From NCBI GenBank assembly GCA_902528515.1, contig CABZTD010000002.1, forward strand, positions 58,067 to 122,066: a stretch of 64,000 bases of DNA. Reading direction: 5' to 3'. Positions within the stretch are counted from its first letter, which is position 1. Every line of letters starts with the position of its first letter. A program made the position numbers and the translations under genes. This document shows positions 45,626 through 55,039 of the stretch, piece by piece. This stretch comes from K189A clade bacterium. GTDB taxonomy: Bacteria; Pseudomonadota; Gammaproteobacteria; Pseudomonadales; Azotimanducaceae. Under the pieces are notes generated by a model. That model did not search any database. It saw nothing but the letters and a program-made list of their open reading frames with translations, and had not been told where the DNA came from.

Positions 45626-46960
45626 ATGAGCAAAGCAAGCCAAGCAAACCAGTCTTTTAGTCAGCGCACTGCCATTACCTTGGTGATCGCTAACATGGTA
45701 GGTACCGGGGTGTTTACCAGCCTGGGTTTTCAGCTCTTGGATATCCAGCAGGGCGGCATCATTCTACTTCTGTGGCTGATTGGCGGCATTGTCGCGTTTT
45801 GTGGTGCACTTTGTTACGCCGAGCTTGGTGCGGCACTGCCGCGGTCTGGGGGTGAATACAACTTCTTGAGTCGTATCTACCACCCCGGTGCGGGTTTCGT
45901 TTCTGGTTGGGTATCCGTCACCGTGGGGTTTTCCGCGCCAACGGCAGCCGCAGCAATTACTGCCGCGACTTATCTGAAGTCGGTTTTCCCTGATCTGTCC
46001 GTGGTGGTGACGAGCGTGACGTTGGTAATGGCTGTTGGAGCGGTTCACCTGGGCGCGAGAAATGGCTCCAGCGTTTTTCAGCAGGCCTTTACCGGCGTGA
46101 AAATTCTACTGATCCTCGCATTTATGGTCGCTGCTTGGTGGCAGGTCGAAAGCCTGCAGCAGATCGCTTGGCTACCCGAAACATCCGACTTGGCGCTCAT
46201 CGGTTCCGGGGGTTTTGCTGTCGCGCTGATTTACGTGAATTACGCCTACACCGGTTGGAATGCAGCCACCTACCTCAGCGGAGAGGTTGAAAATCCAACG
46301 CGAAATCTGCCGCGCATTTTGATGATTGGCACTGCTGCAGTGACGCTTTTGTATTTGGCGCTGCACGTGATGTTCTTGTCCGTTGCACCCATGGAGGCCA
46401 TGGCGGGTAAGGTTGAAATTGGATATGTCGTTGCCGATTACGCCTTCGGACCTACCGGTGCAGCACTGGTGGGCGGCATGTTGGGCATACTGCTGGTCTC
46501 CACCGTTAGCGCGATGTTATTGGCGGGTCCACGTGCCCTGCAGGTTATGGGAGAGGACTTTAAATCCTTTGCAACACTGTCCAAAACCACCAAAAGCGGC
46601 ATTCCCGCTGTGGCAGTTGTCGCGCAAATTTTACTGACGGTGGGGCTCATTGTGACTTCTAGTTTTGAACAGATTATTGTTTTTTCTGGCGCCCTCTTGG
46701 CGTTGAATTCACTACTCACTGTCGTGGGCGTGCTGATATTGCGTTGGCGGGAGCCGAACTTGACCCGTCCGTTCACCATGCCTTGGTATCCCGTACCCAT
46801 GGTGGTCTACGCGGTAATCATTTTCTGGACCTTGGTCTACTTGGTTATGGAACGACCACTTGAAGGACTGATGGCATTGATACTCATTGCCTCTGGGGGT
46901 GCGGTTTACTGGCTGACGACGCTTCGTGAGCGTTCAGCGCCGGAAAATCAAAGCAAATGA
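45626..46960 (+). CDS. APC-family amino acid permease
   Basis: A 444-residue amino acid/polyamine/organocation transporter with about 12 helices. The first helix has the broken-helix substrate motif VIANMVGTGVFTS, followed by ALCYAELGAALPRSGGEY, which is diagnostic for the family. Later it has YTGWNAATYLSGEVENP. The start is placed at ATG 45626, where the family-like N-terminus begins; a TTG at 45599 is the other option. It is probably an amino acid importer or antiporter of the cytoplasmic membrane. Confidence 0.93.
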   Translation: MSKASQANQSFSQRTAITLVIANMVGTGVFTSLGFQLLDIQQGGIILLLWLIGGIVAFCGALCYAELGAALPRSGGEYNFLSRIYHPGAGFVSGWVSVTVGFSAPTAAAAITAATYLKSVFPDLSVVVTSVTLVMAVGAVHLGARNGSSVFQQAFTGVKILLILAFMVAAWWQVESLQQIAWLPETSDLALIGSGGFAVALIYVNYAYTGWNAATYLSGEVENPTRNLPRILMIGTAAVTLLYLALHVMFLSVAPMEAMAGKVEIGYVVADYAFGPTGAALVGGMLGILLVSTVSAMLLAGPRALQVMGEDFKSFATLSKTTKSGIPAVAVVAQILLTVGLIVTSSFEQIIVFSGALLALNSLLTVVGVLILRWREPNLTRPFTMPWYPVPMVVYAVIIFWTLVYLVMERPLEGLMALILIASGGAVYWLTTLRERSAPENQSK

Positions 46961-47051
46961 GGCAAGCAGCTCGGCGCTGGTATGACACAGGGGCCGGGGG
47001 TAGCATTTCTACCTGAATGACAAAAATAACAACGACGCCACAGGGGGCCAT

Positions 47052-47858
47052 ATGAGTGATCAAGAACAGTTGATTGAGACACATGAGAACGGGGTAACAA
47101 CAATCACCATGAATCGACCAGATGCTCGCAACGCCATGACCGGTGAGATGATTCAAGCGTTGCTTAAAGCATTGCCACGTCTGGCTCAAGACAGTCAAGT
47201 AAGGTGCATCGTCCTGACGGGCGCAGGGGGTGCTTTCTGTGCCGGCGGCGATGTCAAAGGGTTCGCTGCTGGCGCATCTGGCGGCGGCCAGCCACCGAGC
47301 GTCGAGGAGCGCATTGCTGGGCTGCGAGGCGGATTCGAAGTGTCGAAATTGCTGCATGAGATTGCCAAACCCACCTTGGCTGCAATCCCTGGTGCTGCAG
47401 CTGGTGCCGGTCTATCAATGGCTTTGGCTTGTGACTTACGCGTAGCCCTGGATAGCGCTAAATTGACCACTGCCTTCGCCAAGGTTGGACTATCGGGTGA
47501 TTATGGAGTGTCGTACTTTCTGCCCTATCTAGTGGGTCAAGCGAAAGCTCGAGAATTGCTCTTCACCGCGCCGGTGATCACCGGCCAACAAGCCCTCGAG
47601 TTTGGCCTAGTAAATAAGGTGGCGGATGCGGACGGTTATGATGCCATGGTGCGAGAAGCTGCGGGGCAGCTTGCGGCCATGCCAACTGTCGCGCTGGGCT
47701 ATATGAAGGGTAACTTGAATGCCTCCTATACCGGCACGCTGAGCCAGGCACTGGATCGTGAAGCCGCGGGCATGGCCCGGTGCTTTACCACCGAAGATCA
47801 CAAAAACGCCGCCAAGGCCTTTGTGGAAAAACGCGCACCTGAGTTTCACGGACGCTAG
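47052..47858 (+). CDS. Enoyl-CoA hydratase/isomerase (crotonase) family protein
   Basis: A second crotonase, 268 residues. Oxyanion motifs are GGAFCAGGDVKGF and AIPGAAAGAGLSMALACDLR, then AKVGLSGDYGVSYFLPYLVG. As in the first crotonase, the canonical hydratase glutamates are not both evident, so isomerase or another activity is possible. GGGGG lies before the ATG. The NSS transporter gene begins at the base after its stop, so the two are translated from one message. Confidence 0.9.
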   Translation: MSDQEQLIETHENGVTTITMNRPDARNAMTGEMIQALLKALPRLAQDSQVRCIVLTGAGGAFCAGGDVKGFAAGASGGGQPPSVEERIAGLRGGFEVSKLLHEIAKPTLAAIPGAAAGAGLSMALACDLRVALDSAKLTTAFAKVGLSGDYGVSYFLPYLVGQAKARELLFTAPVITGQQALEFGLVNKVADADGYDAMVREAAGQLAAMPTVALGYMKGNLNASYTGTLSQALDREAAGMARCFTTEDHKNAAKAFVEKRAPEFHGR

Positions 47859-49199
47859 GTGGCGAGTGGGGGAAGCGTCTGGGGGTCCAGAAGCGGATTC
47901 ATACTCGCCTCGGTGGGATTCGCCGTTGGGCTAGGCAACATCTGGCGCTTTCCCTATGTAACGGGCGAGAACGGTGGTTCTGCCTTCGTTCTCATCTACT
48001 TGCTTTGTGCTTTTGGTATCGGCGTGCCGATTCTCATGGCTGAATTTTTGCTCGGCCGTCGCGGCCAGCGCTCTCCACCCTTTGGCCTAGCCGCCATTGC
48101 CCAAGAGTCCGGGCGCAGTGAAAAATGGTCGTGGGTGGGTAAGCTGACGATTCTGACTGCCTTTGGCATTTTAATGTCCTATGCCGTGGTCGCAGGATGG
48201 GTGCTTTACTATTTCTTTTTGGCGCTCACCGGCAACATGTTGGCGTCGTCGTCAACGCAGTCACAATCTGCCTTTAACAATTTGTTGGCAGATCCCCTCG
48301 CCTTGGTTTTTTGGGGGGGCGTGTCTCTGGTCTCTGCCGCTCTCATTATCGCTGCCGGAGTTCAGCAGGGCATCGAGCGAGCGGTGAAGGTTTTGATGCC
48401 GGTGCTTTTTGCCCTGCTGGTGTTGCTGATGGTCTTCAATGTTTTTACCGGGGGAATGCCTCAGGCCCTCGACTACTTGTTCACGCCGAATTTTTCCAAG
48501 GTAGACGGATCGACGTTCCTGGCTGCGCTGGCGCAGGCCTTTTTTTCCATTGGTGTCGCCATGGCCGGCATGATGATGTTTGGAGCCTACCTGCCAAAAA
48601 CGATTTCTATTGCTCAGTCCGCAGTGATTATTGTTGCTGCAGATACGGTGGTCGCGTTGCTCGCTGGGCTTGTCATCTTTCCCATGGTGTTTCACAACGG
48701 TCTTGATGTGGGGGCGGGCACCGGTCTGATTTTTCAAACCCTGCCGGTGGCTTTTGCTCGGATGGATGGCGGAGCCGTTGTTGGTGCAGTGTTCTTTTTG
48801 TTGCTCTGCGTTGCCGCGATTACATCCATCGTTGGGTTGTCTGAGCCGGTTACGGGATATGTAGCCGAACGCTGGCAGCTGTCGAGACGTGGGGCGACCC
48901 TTGCTATGTTTGGGACCCTTTTTCCGTTTACGGTGATCAGCGCTTTGACCTTTAGTACTTGGAGCCCAGTGCGTCTGGCGGGCCAGTCCTTAGATTACTG
49001 GATAGAGTATCTGCCAAATCAGGTATTGCTGCCGGTGGGCGGACTACTTATCGCAACCTTCGCAGCGTGGCGCCTCGACCGTAACATCTGCGCGAGCGAG
49101 CTGAATTTCACTAGCGAAGCATGGTTCACGGTGTGGTTTCGTCTTATGCGCTTTGTTGTGGTTCCAGCAGTCTTTATCATTCTGGTCACTGGTCTTTAG
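47859..49199 (+). CDS. SNF/NSS-family sodium-dependent transporter
   Basis: A 446-residue neurotransmitter:sodium symporter (LeuT/MhsT type) with about 11 helices. The first helix contains the sodium-site signature SVGFAVGLGNIWRFPYV, followed by ENGGSAFVLIYLLCAFGIG and the QAFFSIGVAMAGMMMFGAYL region with the second unwound helix. These take up amino acids with Na+, which fits the Na+ gradient made by Nqr. It starts with GTG directly after the crotonase stop. Confidence 0.93.
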   Translation: MASGGSVWGSRSGFILASVGFAVGLGNIWRFPYVTGENGGSAFVLIYLLCAFGIGVPILMAEFLLGRRGQRSPPFGLAAIAQESGRSEKWSWVGKLTILTAFGILMSYAVVAGWVLYYFFLALTGNMLASSSTQSQSAFNNLLADPLALVFWGGVSLVSAALIIAAGVQQGIERAVKVLMPVLFALLVLLMVFNVFTGGMPQALDYLFTPNFSKVDGSTFLAALAQAFFSIGVAMAGMMMFGAYLPKTISIAQSAVIIVAADTVVALLAGLVIFPMVFHNGLDVGAGTGLIFQTLPVAFARMDGGAVVGAVFFLLLCVAAITSIVGLSEPVTGYVAERWQLSRRGATLAMFGTLFPFTVISALTFSTWSPVRLAGQSLDYWIEYLPNQVLLPVGGLLIATFAAWRLDRNICASELNFTSEAWFTVWFRLMRFVVVPAVFIILVTGL

Positions 49200-49261
49200 C
49201 GGCGCTGCTGTAAACTCTAGATACGGCGTAACCGCCTGCTGACTGTTACCAAGGATAATTT

Positions 49262-50137
49262 ATGCAGCTGACCTATCGAGGTAGCGTTAACCGCTGGGAA
49301 TGTGACGAAAATGACCATCTCAACGTCCGGTTTTGCGAGCAAAAACTCTATCAAACTCTGCAGTTAGGCTTATTGCTAAACGGCGTTATCGACAGCCAAG
49401 AAATATCGAATCTGCCAGCGATGATAGCCCGGCAGCACATTCGATTTCAGGCCGAGTCGCGTATTGCCGCACCCTTGGGTGGGTATTTTTCGGCTGTAGC
49501 GGATCGAGATTTTCATGTGCTGGTCGAGCTGCGTAATGAGGTCAGCGGTGTCGTCGCCTGCTCCATGCTATGTACCTTCGCCGATCAAAGCATCGAAGAA
49601 CGGCTGCACAGGATTGCGGATCACATGAGCCCAGAGGATATTAGCCATGCTTGGCCCAGAGGTATTCAACGCAATTTGAATCTGCCCGGCCTATCTCTTG
49701 ATGAAGCCCTTGGGCTGGGTTTTCGGGTTATCGGTGCAGGCGTAATTGACTCTAACGAATGCAGTACGCAAGGCTTGTTGATGCCCCATCACTGTATGGG
49801 CCGTATATCGGATTCTATGCCGCACTTGTGGGGCGCCGTATTTCCGGAAAGCGAAGCCAGCGAGGAGGAAGGCGGCGCGGTAGTAGAATTTCGCCGTACC
49901 TACCACGAATTGCTTATGGCGGGAGATGCCTTTCAAGTGGTCTCAGGCATTATTGAAGTTGGGGCCCGTGTACAGTCGTTTGCCCATCTCATGTTCAATC
50001 TGCGTACAGGCCACTGCTGCGTTAATGCACAGGCAGTGGCTCTGAGAATGGACCTGAGAGCTCGTAAGGCCGTTACCATGAGTGAAGCGGCATTAGCCTT
50101 GCTTGATGCGCAAAGAATCCAGCTGCCAAACCTATGA
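49262..50137 (+). CDS. Double-hotdog acyl-CoA thioesterase-like protein
   Basis: A 291-residue protein that reads as two hotdog domains in tandem. The first has RWECDENDHLNVRFCEQKLYQ, which replaces the usual D-x-x-G-H-x-N of the fold with DENDHLN; the second has EFRRTYHELLMAGD. It is like the FatA/acyl-ACP thioesterase-type double domains. It overlaps the acyl-CoA ligase frame (ATGA), so it likely acts on the same acyl-CoA pool. AAGGA precedes the start. The activity is not confirmed by a strict motif. Confidence 0.75.
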   Translation: MQLTYRGSVNRWECDENDHLNVRFCEQKLYQTLQLGLLLNGVIDSQEISNLPAMIARQHIRFQAESRIAAPLGGYFSAVADRDFHVLVELRNEVSGVVACSMLCTFADQSIEERLHRIADHMSPEDISHAWPRGIQRNLNLPGLSLDEALGLGFRVIGAGVIDSNECSTQGLLMPHHCMGRISDSMPHLWGAVFPESEASEEEGGAVVEFRRTYHELLMAGDAFQVVSGIIEVGARVQSFAHLMFNLRTGHCCVNAQAVALRMDLRARKAVTMSEAALALLDAQRIQLPNL

Positions 50138-50160
50138 TATCGGACGGAGCTCAAACCCTG

Positions 50161-51807
50161 ATGAATATTTATGAACAAGACCTTGATGCCAACGCGGCTA
50201 ACTTCGTGCCCCTGTCGCCGATTTCTATGCTGCGTCGAGCCGCGATGGTTTATGGCGACAAACCAGCCGTCTGTTACGGGGATCGTTCGCTTAGCTGGCG
50301 TGAGGTTTTTGCTCGCAGCGTCAATGTGGCCGCTGCACTAAATGCCCGGGGTATTGGTAAGGGGGATACCGTGGCCATCATCAGCGCCAACATTCCGGAA
50401 ATGTTTGAAGCCCATTACGCTATTCCCATGGCCGGCGCGGTGCTCAACGCGATCAACATTCGACTGGATGCAGCCACCATTGCCTTCATCCTTGAGCATG
50501 CGGAAGCGAAGATGCTACTCGTTGATAAGGAGTTCGGGCCGGTGACAGAAGAGGCGTTGATGCTGATGTCGCGTCAACCTGCGGTCATTCACATAGACGA
50601 TGCCACATACGATGAAGGCTGGTTGCTGGGTGAAGAGAGCTACGAAGCTTTGGTCAATCAATGTCCTGTGGCCAGCGAGCCTCTGAACGCCCTGGACGCC
50701 AGTGCCTATTTGCCCGCGGATGAGTGGGATGCCATTGCGCTGAATTACACCTCCGGCACAACCGGAAATCCCAAGGGCGTGGTCTATCACCATCGCGGTG
50801 CCTACTTGAATGCGGTTTCCAATGCGCTGACATGGGACATGGGGGAACATCCTGTGTATCTGTGGACACTGCCGATGTTTCACTGCAACGGCTGGTGCTT
50901 TCCGTGGACCTTGGCGGTGAATGCCGGGACATCCATTTGCCTGCGCCAGGTGCGTGACGATGCGGTCTACGAGGCGATTGGTCGGTTTGGGGTAACCCAC
51001 TTTTGTGGGGCGCCGGTAGTGCTCAATACGCTGCTCAACGCCCCCGACTCACTAAAACAGTTGGTAACCAAGCCGATCAAGACTATGACTGCAGGAGCCG
51101 CACCCCCAGCAGCGATCATTCAGGGCATGCAAGAGCAAGGTGTGGATGTCACCCACGTCTATGGTCTGACTGAGACTTATGGCCCGGTGACGCTTTGTGC
51201 ATGGCGAGACGATTTATGGGGTGGCCTGGATGCTAGTGCTCAATCTAGCTTAAAGGCCCGACAAGGGGTCGGAGGACAGATGCTCGAAGGACTGATGGTA
51301 GCAAACCCGGAAACTCTAGAGCCGGTGCCACAAGATTCAGTCACCATCGGTGAAGTAATGATGCGCGGTAACAATGTGATGAAGGGATATCTAAAAAACC
51401 CCACAGCCACTGAAGAATCCTTTGCGGGCGGCTGGTTTCACTCCGGCGACCTGGCGGTATGGGGTGAAGACGGTTACATACAAATCAAGGATCGCTCCAA
51501 GGACATTATTATTTCGGGCGGCGAAAACATTTCCAGCATTGAAATCGAGGACTTGCTGTTTAAACACCCAGCTATTCTAGAGGCTGCAGTGGTCGCGAAA
51601 ACCGACGAAAAGTGGGGCGAGACGCCCTGTGCTTTCGTCTCGCTCAAAGCCGGCGAGAGCGTTAGTGGTGACGAGGTCATTGGGTATTGCCGGGACCACT
51701 TAGCAAGATTCAAGGTGCCCAAAAATGTGGTCTTCACCGAGCTGCCAAAAACGTCGACGGGCAAGGTGCAGAAATTTGCCCTGCGTGAAATGGCGGAAGC
51801 CCTCTAG
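50161..51807 (+). CDS. Acyl-CoA synthetase (AMP-binding)
   Basis: A 548-residue ANL-superfamily ligase. The AMP-binding signature is ALNYTSGTTGNPKGVVYHH, followed by VYGLTETYGPVTLCAW, the hinge region GYIQIKDRSKDIIISGGENISS, and the catalytic lysine in KTSTGKVQKF. It activates medium- or long-chain or aryl acids to acyl-CoA with ATP. The start at 50161 gives the family-like N-terminus NIYEQDLDANAANFVPL; a frame start at 50134 overlapping the thioesterase-like gene is also possible. Confidence 0.95.
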   Translation: MNIYEQDLDANAANFVPLSPISMLRRAAMVYGDKPAVCYGDRSLSWREVFARSVNVAAALNARGIGKGDTVAIISANIPEMFEAHYAIPMAGAVLNAINIRLDAATIAFILEHAEAKMLLVDKEFGPVTEEALMLMSRQPAVIHIDDATYDEGWLLGEESYEALVNQCPVASEPLNALDASAYLPADEWDAIALNYTSGTTGNPKGVVYHHRGAYLNAVSNALTWDMGEHPVYLWTLPMFHCNGWCFPWTLAVNAGTSICLRQVRDDAVYEAIGRFGVTHFCGAPVVLNTLLNAPDSLKQLVTKPIKTMTAGAAPPAAIIQGMQEQGVDVTHVYGLTETYGPVTLCAWRDDLWGGLDASAQSSLKARQGVGGQMLEGLMVANPETLEPVPQDSVTIGEVMMRGNNVMKGYLKNPTATEESFAGGWFHSGDLAVWGEDGYIQIKDRSKDIIISGGENISSIEIEDLLFKHPAILEAAVVAKTDEKWGETPCAFVSLKAGESVSGDEVIGYCRDHLARFKVPKNVVFTELPKTSTGKVQKFALREMAEAL

Positions 51808-52517
51808 TGTCAAGGCAAGCTACGCTTGCCATCGCCTTAACGGGCTTGCTAACCGCAGCGTTTACCCTGCCAATCGCTGATTGGGTGGCGGTCTTTTTTG
51901 CCTGGGTGCAGGCTAATCCAACCATCGCTTGGGCGGTTTTTATTGCCTTCTATGTTGCTGCCGTCGTGCTCATGTTACCCGGCAGTTTGCTCACGCTGGG
52001 GGCGGGTTATCTGTTTGGCCTGGGTTATGGTTTTGTCATTGTATCGCTCGCCAGTACCGTGGGAGCAACTTGCGCCTTCTTAGTCGGACGCTTTTTTGCG
52101 CGGGATTGGGTGGCAGAGAAACTAGGTGCTATGCCGCGTTTTGCTGCCTTAGATAAAGCCGTGGGAGAGCGTGGTGCCCTGGTCGTGCTGCTGACGCGAC
52201 TGTCACCTGCCTTTCCGTTTACCTTGCTCAACTACGCCTTGGGTCTGACACGAGTGCCGCTTAGAACCTACGTGTTCGTATCTTGGCTGGGCATGATGCC
52301 GGGCACCTTGCTCTACGTTTACCTAGGATCCATTGCGCAAAATTTAACCGCCTTGTTTAGCGGTGAGCTTGCTGAATCCCCAGTGGGCATTACTCTGCTA
52401 TATCTCGGTATGGCGGCTACGCTAGCACTAACCATTTTGATTACGCGATTTGCCAGCGGTGCTCTTGATCAGCAATTGCAAACCTCCGACGAAGCAGAGG
52501 AAAGAGCCTCATCATGA
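51807..52517 (+). CDS. TVP38/TMEM64-family membrane protein
   Basis: A 236-residue VTT-domain (DedA-like superfamily) membrane protein with about six helices. It has VLMLPGSLLTLGAGYLFGLG, ATCAFLVGRFFARDWV and LLTRLSPAFPFTLLNYALGL, the family core. It starts with GTG that overlaps the ligase stop and its own stop overlaps the reductase start (ATGA). TVP38 proteins often sit next to a disulfide-oxidoreductase gene as here. VTT proteins are linked to lipid scrambling or transport, but this branch is uncharacterised. Confidence 0.9.
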   Translation: MSRQATLAIALTGLLTAAFTLPIADWVAVFFAWVQANPTIAWAVFIAFYVAAVVLMLPGSLLTLGAGYLFGLGYGFVIVSLASTVGATCAFLVGRFFARDWVAEKLGAMPRFAALDKAVGERGALVVLLTRLSPAFPFTLLNYALGLTRVPLRTYVFVSWLGMMPGTLLYVYLGSIAQNLTALFSGELAESPVGITLLYLGMAATLALTILITRFASGALDQQLQTSDEAEERASS

Positions 52518-53968
52518 ACACACAACGCTATCCTGGCGAAGAATTTGATGACATGGCTCGGGACCTATTGAGCCCAACCGATTATCAAAATCCGCAGCCT
52601 CAGCCTCGCTACCATTTGGTGGTTGTTGGGGCGGGGCCTGCGGGCCTAATCAGCGCCATCGGGGCGGCAGGTTTAGGTGCAAAGGTTGCCTTAATTGAAC
52701 GTCATCGCATGGGCGGAGACTGTCTAAATGTTGGCTGTATGCCTTCAAAAGCTTTGTTGGCCTTCAGCAAGCAGCGGGGTGCTGATTTTCAGCACGCTTT
52801 TGCCTGGCTGCGCGAAGTGCGTGCGGGTATTGCACCGCACGATTCCGTAGAACGATATATCGAGGCTGGGGTCGATGTGTTCCTAGGTGACGCATTATTT
52901 AACGCTGGGGGACAAATTTGTGTCGGCGATACACCGCTGAATGCCCGACGAATTGCCCTGTGCACCGGCGCCAGCGCCGCCATACCGCCTATTCCTGGCT
53001 TGGTTGAGTCTCGACCCCTCACCAACGAGACAATATTCGATCTGCCCGCACCCCCAAGCTCTCTGGCGATTCTCGGCGCAGGTGCGATCGGTTGCGAGCT
53101 GGCTTTAGCACTTTCTAGGTTAGGGGTGAGCGTCTCGCTCTTTGAAATGGCGGAACGTGTTTTACCACTGGAAACACCCTTGGCGAGCCAAGCGGTTTCG
53201 ATGGCGTTGGAGTCTTCTGGTGTTGATTTATACCTAGGGCAAGGCGTCAGCGCAGTGAAGGGCAGTGGCACCGTTGTCGTTGGTGGCCAAGAAATTGAAT
53301 GCGAACGCATTCTGGTGGCGTTAGGGCGTAAACCCAACACCGATGGTCTAAATCTCGGCGCTGCGGGTGTTTCGGTGGATCAACAAGGCTTCGTGCTGAC
53401 CAATGCGAAGCTTCAAAGCAACAACAAGCGTATTTTTGCTGCCGGCGACTGTACCGCGCGGCAGCAGTTTACTCATCATGCAGATGCCCAAGCTCGGGCC
53501 CTGATTCAAAACGCTCTCTTTGCGCCAACGGCGAGTGTCGATGCATTGGTCGTCCCCCACTGTACCTATACGGATCCGGAGGTCGCCAGCGTCGGCGCGA
53601 ATCCAGACAGTCTGGAAAAGTCAGCTATCGCGTTTGACCGATTTGAGTTTGACCTTAGCGAGCTGGACCGCTCGCGGGCGGATCCAGATAGTCAGTTGCG
53701 GCCCGTTCAACATGCCGAGATATACACCCAGAAGGGCTCGGATAAAATATTGGGCGCAACTATTATAGGTCACGACGCTGGGGAACTAATCGCACCAATC
53801 TGCTTAATGATGAGCAATGGTCTTGGACTGTCCGCTGCCCAGAAGACGATTTTCAGTTATCCGACTCGCAGCGATTATCTCAAGCGGCTCGGTGATGCTT
53901 ATAACCGAAATCGCATGACACCCACGGTGGCGCGGTTGTTTCGATGGTGGCTGCGCAGCGTACTTTGA
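52514..53968 (+). CDS. Pyridine nucleotide-disulfide oxidoreductase (MerA/Lpd-like)
   Basis: A 484-residue flavoprotein disulfide reductase. It has the FAD motif VVVGAGPAGLISAIGAAG, the redox disulfide GGDCLNVGCMPSKALL, the NAD(P) motif LAILGAGAIGCELALAL, and IFAAGDCTARQQF. The C-terminal dimer domain lacks the His-Pro-x-x-x-E active-site pair of lipoamide dehydrogenase (here SYPTRSD), and there is no MerA heavy-metal domain or C-terminal Cys pair. So it is neither Lpd nor classical MerA. It overlaps the TVP38 gene by 4 bases. Confidence 0.9.
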   Translation: MNTQRYPGEEFDDMARDLLSPTDYQNPQPQPRYHLVVVGAGPAGLISAIGAAGLGAKVALIERHRMGGDCLNVGCMPSKALLAFSKQRGADFQHAFAWLREVRAGIAPHDSVERYIEAGVDVFLGDALFNAGGQICVGDTPLNARRIALCTGASAAIPPIPGLVESRPLTNETIFDLPAPPSSLAILGAGAIGCELALALSRLGVSVSLFEMAERVLPLETPLASQAVSMALESSGVDLYLGQGVSAVKGSGTVVVGGQEIECERILVALGRKPNTDGLNLGAAGVSVDQQGFVLTNAKLQSNNKRIFAAGDCTARQQFTHHADAQARALIQNALFAPTASVDALVVPHCTYTDPEVASVGANPDSLEKSAIAFDRFEFDLSELDRSRADPDSQLRPVQHAEIYTQKGSDKILGATIIGHDAGELIAPICLMMSNGLGLSAAQKTIFSYPTRSDYLKRLGDAYNRNRMTPTVARLFRWWLRSVL

Positions 53969-53995
53969 ATTCGTTGCCCACAGAGTAAGGAGTAG

Positions 53996-54460
53996 ATGAA
54001 TTTGTTGAAGCAGCAGTGGTTGGTCGTCACGGTTTTGGTTTCGCTGGCAGGATGCTCCGGCGATGTTGAAACAACACCCTATGCACCAACGGGTAATCAG
54101 TACCAGTTCATGACCGAATACTTAGAGCCCGCATCGGATGTGATTTGGGGGTCTGCGGGGGCCATCATTACCGAAGAAGGAGAAATCGACTTGCAGCCTA
54201 CAACGGATGAGGGTTGGCTTAATGTGGTGCATGCGGCCGCGGTGGTTGCCGAAGGGGGTAATCTGATGATGATGCCGGGTTTGGCAAACGGCGAGTCGGA
54301 CTGGAACGAATATGCACAAGGCTTGACTCGGGCTGCCTTGCTAGCCAAATCCGCCGCAGAAGCCCAGGACGCTGAGGCGTTATTTTCTGCTGGCGGAGCG
54401 ATCTACAATGTCTGCCGCGCTTGCCACAATAAATACATGGAACAAGATGAATTCGAGTGA
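53996..54460 (+). CDS. Lipoprotein with C-terminal CxxCH heme site
   Basis: A 154-residue lipoprotein with signal MNLLKQQWLVVTVLVSLAGC (lipobox LAGC). The C-terminus carries CRACH, the motif for covalent heme c, preceded by helical Ala-rich segments. The heme at the end of a helical protein resembles cytochrome c'-type four-helix proteins. It would be anchored at the periplasmic face of a membrane. AAGGAG lies before the ATG. It is 27 bases after the disulfide reductase and overlaps the next gene by 14 bases, so it belongs to that cluster. Confidence 0.8.
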   Translation: MNLLKQQWLVVTVLVSLAGCSGDVETTPYAPTGNQYQFMTEYLEPASDVIWGSAGAIITEEGEIDLQPTTDEGWLNVVHAAAVVAEGGNLMMMPGLANGESDWNEYAQGLTRAALLAKSAAEAQDAEALFSAGGAIYNVCRACHNKYMEQDEFE

Positions 54461-55028
54461 TCGAAGCCCTAGCGGTTTGTTAAAGCTCTCCGCTGGAGCA
54501 CTGGTCGCGGCCTTACTTGCCATGGTGCTGTTCGTGCTGCCTGCCGAGTACGATATGGATCCCACCGGTCTGGGGGAGATCATGGGCATTAAGGGGATGT
54601 CGGGCTATCAAGTAGGCGCGCTAACGACTCAAGCGACTGGCGTTCATAGGGATCAGTCGAGCTTCTGGCTGGCGCCGTTTGAATCTGTTGAATACAAATA
54701 CACCCTGTCCGAAGGGCAGAGTATGGTGTTCGAATGGCGTGCCCTTTCAGATATGCCTGCGGACGTAATCTTCGAGATGCACAGCGAGATCGATGGGGAC
54801 CCAGACCAATCTGTAACCTTTGAATTGAGTCGCGGCGATGCCCAGCGGGGCACATTTGTCGCGCCGTTTAGTGGGGTGCACGGTTGGTACTGGGAGAATC
54901 GGGGAGTCGGCGAGGTCGAAGTAATGTTGCAGGCTACCGGTTTTTTCACCCACGGCACGACCTATGGCCCTAGCGGCGCCTTTACCAAGGTTATTGGTAA
55001 AGGCGCGGAGCCGAAAACTGCAGAATAA
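54447..55028 (+). CDS. Transmembrane anchor protein
   Basis: A 193-residue protein with one N-terminal membrane helix (LSAGALVAALLAMVLFVLP) and a periplasmic domain of about 150 residues. The segment PAEYDMDPTGLGEIMGIKGM after the helix is typical of proteins annotated as transmembrane anchor protein in Proteobacteria, whose function is not known. The rest looks like beta-rich sandwich (SVEYKYTLSEGQSMVFEWRA, GVHGWYWENRG). It starts within the heme lipoprotein gene, implying coupled translation. Confidence 0.82.
   Translation: MNSSDRSPSGLLKLSAGALVAALLAMVLFVLPAEYDMDPTGLGEIMGIKGMSGYQVGALTTQATGVHRDQSSFWLAPFESVEYKYTLSEGQSMVFEWRALSDMPADVIFEMHSEIDGDPDQSVTFELSRGDAQRGTFVAPFSGVHGWYWENRGVGEVEVMLQATGFFTHGTTYGPSGAFTKVIGKGAEPKTAE
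54976..55006. repeat. Perfect 13-bp hairpin at the end of the anchor gene
   Basis: GCGCCTTTACCAA (54976-54988), loop GGTTA, TTGGTAAAGGCGC (54994-55006), inside the last codons of the anchor gene and without a T run. It can stop RNA polymerase poorly, but may protect the message from exonucleases or act with the convergent thiolase transcript. Confidence 0.7.
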
Positions 55029-55039
55029 GAGGTTTCCGC

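Noticed and set aside
48261..48737. 158-codon minus-strand frame
   Set aside because: Antisense of a membrane protein; its His/Gln-rich text is typical of such shadows.
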